Below are positions 62,707 through 64,000 of a DNA stretch of 64,000 bases, in pieces. The stretch comes from Polaribacter vadi (GTDB lineage Bacteria > Bacteroidota > Bacteroidia > Flavobacteriales > Flavobacteriaceae): assembly GCF_018861005.1 (NCBI RefSeq), contig NZ_JAHKQL010000037.1:97741-161740 (forward strand). The letters run 5' to 3'. Each line of letters starts with the position of its first letter. The stretch's first letter is position 1. Position numbers and translations under genes: made by a program. Under the pieces are notes generated by a model. The model did not search any database. It was given only the letters and a program-made list of their open reading frames with translations, and was not told where the DNA came from.

Positions 62707-63900
62707 ATGAGGGAAATTCAATACTTTATTTCGATATTATTTTTAGTTTCAAGTCTAAATAATTATTCTCAATCTATTCAAAGAATAGACAACTCAAAAA
62801 TATCTACAACAGTTTTAGATAAGGAGATTCAGCGTTTAATAAAATCAGGGAATGTTCACGGACTTACAATTTCTATAGTAAATAAGGATAGTATTTTATT
62901 TCAGAAAGCCTATGGTTCGAGAAACCTTAAAGAAAAACAAGCACTTAAAACTTCACATAACTTTTACGCAGCTTCGCTTAGTAAACCACTCTTTGGATTC
63001 ATCGTAATGAAATTAGTTGAAAAAGGAAAGATTGACTTAGACAAACCTTTAGTAAATTATCTTGAAAACCCAATCTATACTTATGAATTTCAGCACGATT
63101 ATGAAAACTATAAAGATTTAATAGATGACAAAAGATACGAGAAGATAACTGCAAGAATGTGTCTGTCACACACAACGGGATTTCCAAATTGGAGATATAT
63201 AGGAAAATTTGGTATTAACATGGAAAAACCGTTGGAGATAGAATTTGAGCCAGGAACTTTTTATAGCTATTCAGGCGAAGGCATTCAATTACTTCAATTT
63301 GCTGTTGAGCAAATAACAAAAAAAAGTTTGGAAGAACTTGCGCAAGAATATGTATTCATGCCGTTTAAAATGAATATGACAAGTTTTCTTTGGCAAGAAA
63401 AATTTGATACCAACTATGCTGTTGGTCACTATAAAAAGAGAAAAACTTTAAAACGAAGAAAACGAAAAGAACAATATGCTGCTGGAAGTATGGACACAAC
63501 GCCTGAAGATTATGCCAAGTTTATTCAAGCAATGTTAGCTAAAAAAGGTTTAAATAACACTATGTTTAATGAGTTTTTTGAGTCACAAATCCGTATTAAA
63601 TCAAAGCAACAATTTGGAAAAAACAGATTTATAAAAACAATAGAAAATAATGACATTGAACTAAGCTATGCCTTAGGTTTTGGGACTTACAAAACACCTT
63701 TCGGAAAAGCAATTTTTAAAGAAGGCCATTATCAAGGTTGGGAACATTACACAATATTTTATCCATCACAAAACCTTGGAATAGTAATAATGTCTAACAG
63801 TTCCAACGGAGAAAGCATTTTTAAAGAATTACTTGAAATTTCTGTAGGAGATAAGTGGATGCCTTGGTATTGGGAGAATTTCATACCTTGGGATAAGTAA
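62707..63900 (+). CDS. Secreted serine hydrolase of the beta-lactamase/CubicO family, cassette B7
   Basis: This is a 397-residue protein with a signal peptide (FLVSSLNNYSQS). The catalytic Ser-x-x-Lys is SLSK (Ser90, Lys93) in 'NFYAASLSKPLFGF', and the second motif is YSG ('FYSYSGEGIQLLQF', about residues 185-198). The third is in 'FKEGHYQGWEHYTIFYP' near residue 340, where a His-x-Gly-like triad replaces Lys-Thr-Gly. This is the class C/CubicO arrangement of peptidases or esterases. A drug-resistance role is possible but cannot be claimed. The ATG lies 84 bases after the cassette core. Confidence 0.88.
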   Translation: MREIQYFISILFLVSSLNNYSQSIQRIDNSKISTTVLDKEIQRLIKSGNVHGLTISIVNKDSILFQKAYGSRNLKEKQALKTSHNFYAASLSKPLFGFIVMKLVEKGKIDLDKPLVNYLENPIYTYEFQHDYENYKDLIDDKRYEKITARMCLSHTTGFPNWRYIGKFGINMEKPLEIEFEPGTFYSYSGEGIQLLQFAVEQITKKSLEELAQEYVFMPFKMNMTSFLWQEKFDTNYAVGHYKKRKTLKRRKRKEQYAAGSMDTTPEDYAKFIQAMLAKKGLNNTMFNEFFESQIRIKSKQQFGKNRFIKTIENNDIELSYALGFGTYKTPFGKAIFKEGHYQGWEHYTIFYPSQNLGIVIMSNSSNGESIFKELLEISVGDKWMPWYWENFIPWDK

Positions 63901-63908
63901 TGAAATAC

Positions 63909-63977
63909 TAAGGACAACAACGTGTATAATTAATTGCTTAAACACGCAACTAACCACACACAAACACGTTAGCTAAC
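63909..63977 (+). repeat. Cassette end site B7 (attC-like, minimal)
   Basis: TAAGGACAAC matches the reverse complement of cassette start GTTGTGCTTA at 9 of 10 positions. The arms GTGTATAATTAATTGC and GCAACTAACCACACAC pair around only TTAAACAC, the shortest site in the window. The next core, GTTAGCTAAC, lies at 63968-63977, so another cassette continues beyond the window. Confidence 0.82.
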
Positions 63978-64000
63978 TTTTTGTCTTATCCGGAATAAAG

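Noticed and set aside
62707..63900. Calling the cassette B7 hydrolase an antibiotic-resistance beta-lactamase
   Set aside because: The SxxK and YSG motifs fit a wide esterase/peptidase family, and the third motif is not the KTG of true class C beta-lactamases.

Overview
The window is AT-rich, about one third G+C, with long poly-A/T runs. It carries typical Bacteroidota markers: a SusC/SusD pair, a hybrid-two-component-type regulator, DUF6266, DUF6515 and DUF1566-like proteins, many Bacteroidota-style lipoproteins and weak Shine-Dalgarno sequences. The mannitol-type operon and overall gene style fit a (probably marine) member of the Flavobacteriaceae. I cannot name the genus from sequence alone. 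I saw no tRNA, rRNA or CRISPR array.

Layout. 0-9.2 kb holds housekeeping and envelope genes: the end of an RND efflux operon, a KefF/KefC-like K+/H+ antiporter pair, a DUF1566 lipoprotein, and an Lrp regulator divergent from a TauE-type exporter. 9.4-17.2 kb is an accessory stretch, all on the minus strand. It has a tandem pair of retropepsin-like lipoproteins, a DUF4932-like lipoprotein, a LuxR regulator, then three cassettes (array A, 17235 down to about 14255). 17.5-19.0 kb is a module of a small HTH gene convergent with a DUF6266 gene plus a long palindrome. 19.2-22.9 kb has an unknown secreted protein, repeat clusters and a DUF6515 gene. 22.9-30.8 kb is a Nudix-type regulator divergent from a polyol (mannitol-like) ABC uptake, dehydrogenase and fructokinase operon. 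31-32 kb is a luciferase-like monooxygenase. 32.2-46.4 kb is an organophosphate-scavenging locus: a GDPD-alkaline phosphatase fusion, an alkaline phosphatase, SusD, SusC, a catalytically degenerate HTCS regulator, a split 5'-nucleotidase and a tyrosine-phosphatase-like protein. 46.7-51.2 kb is a MacAB-TolC type efflux operon. 51.6-53.0 kb is a second copy of the HTH/DUF6266 module. 53.1-64.0 kb is array B, at least seven plus-strand cassettes.

The most interesting content is the two arrays. Each cassette starts with GTTG (or a variant) plus cassette-specific bases and ends with the reverse complement of that same start. The end continues into a 70-150 bp site with paired arms TATAAnnnTTATTGC / GCAAnnAAnnTTATA and an internal hairpin. 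That is the logic of integron attC sites: a cassette's own two ends match because both came from one circular site. Cassette contents fit a mobile pool: an entire Hachiman anti-phage system (hamA-hamB), a class III adenylate cyclase, a beta-lactamase-fold serine hydrolase, secreted and membrane proteins, and a HExxH metalloprotein. An IS110-family element is inserted in one cassette site. A 127-bp leader recurs exactly before three cassettes, and a degenerate copy stands at the head of the array. No integrase gene lies in the window, so recombination is inferred from structure only. Both arrays begin next to an HTH/DUF6266 module and run outward from it.
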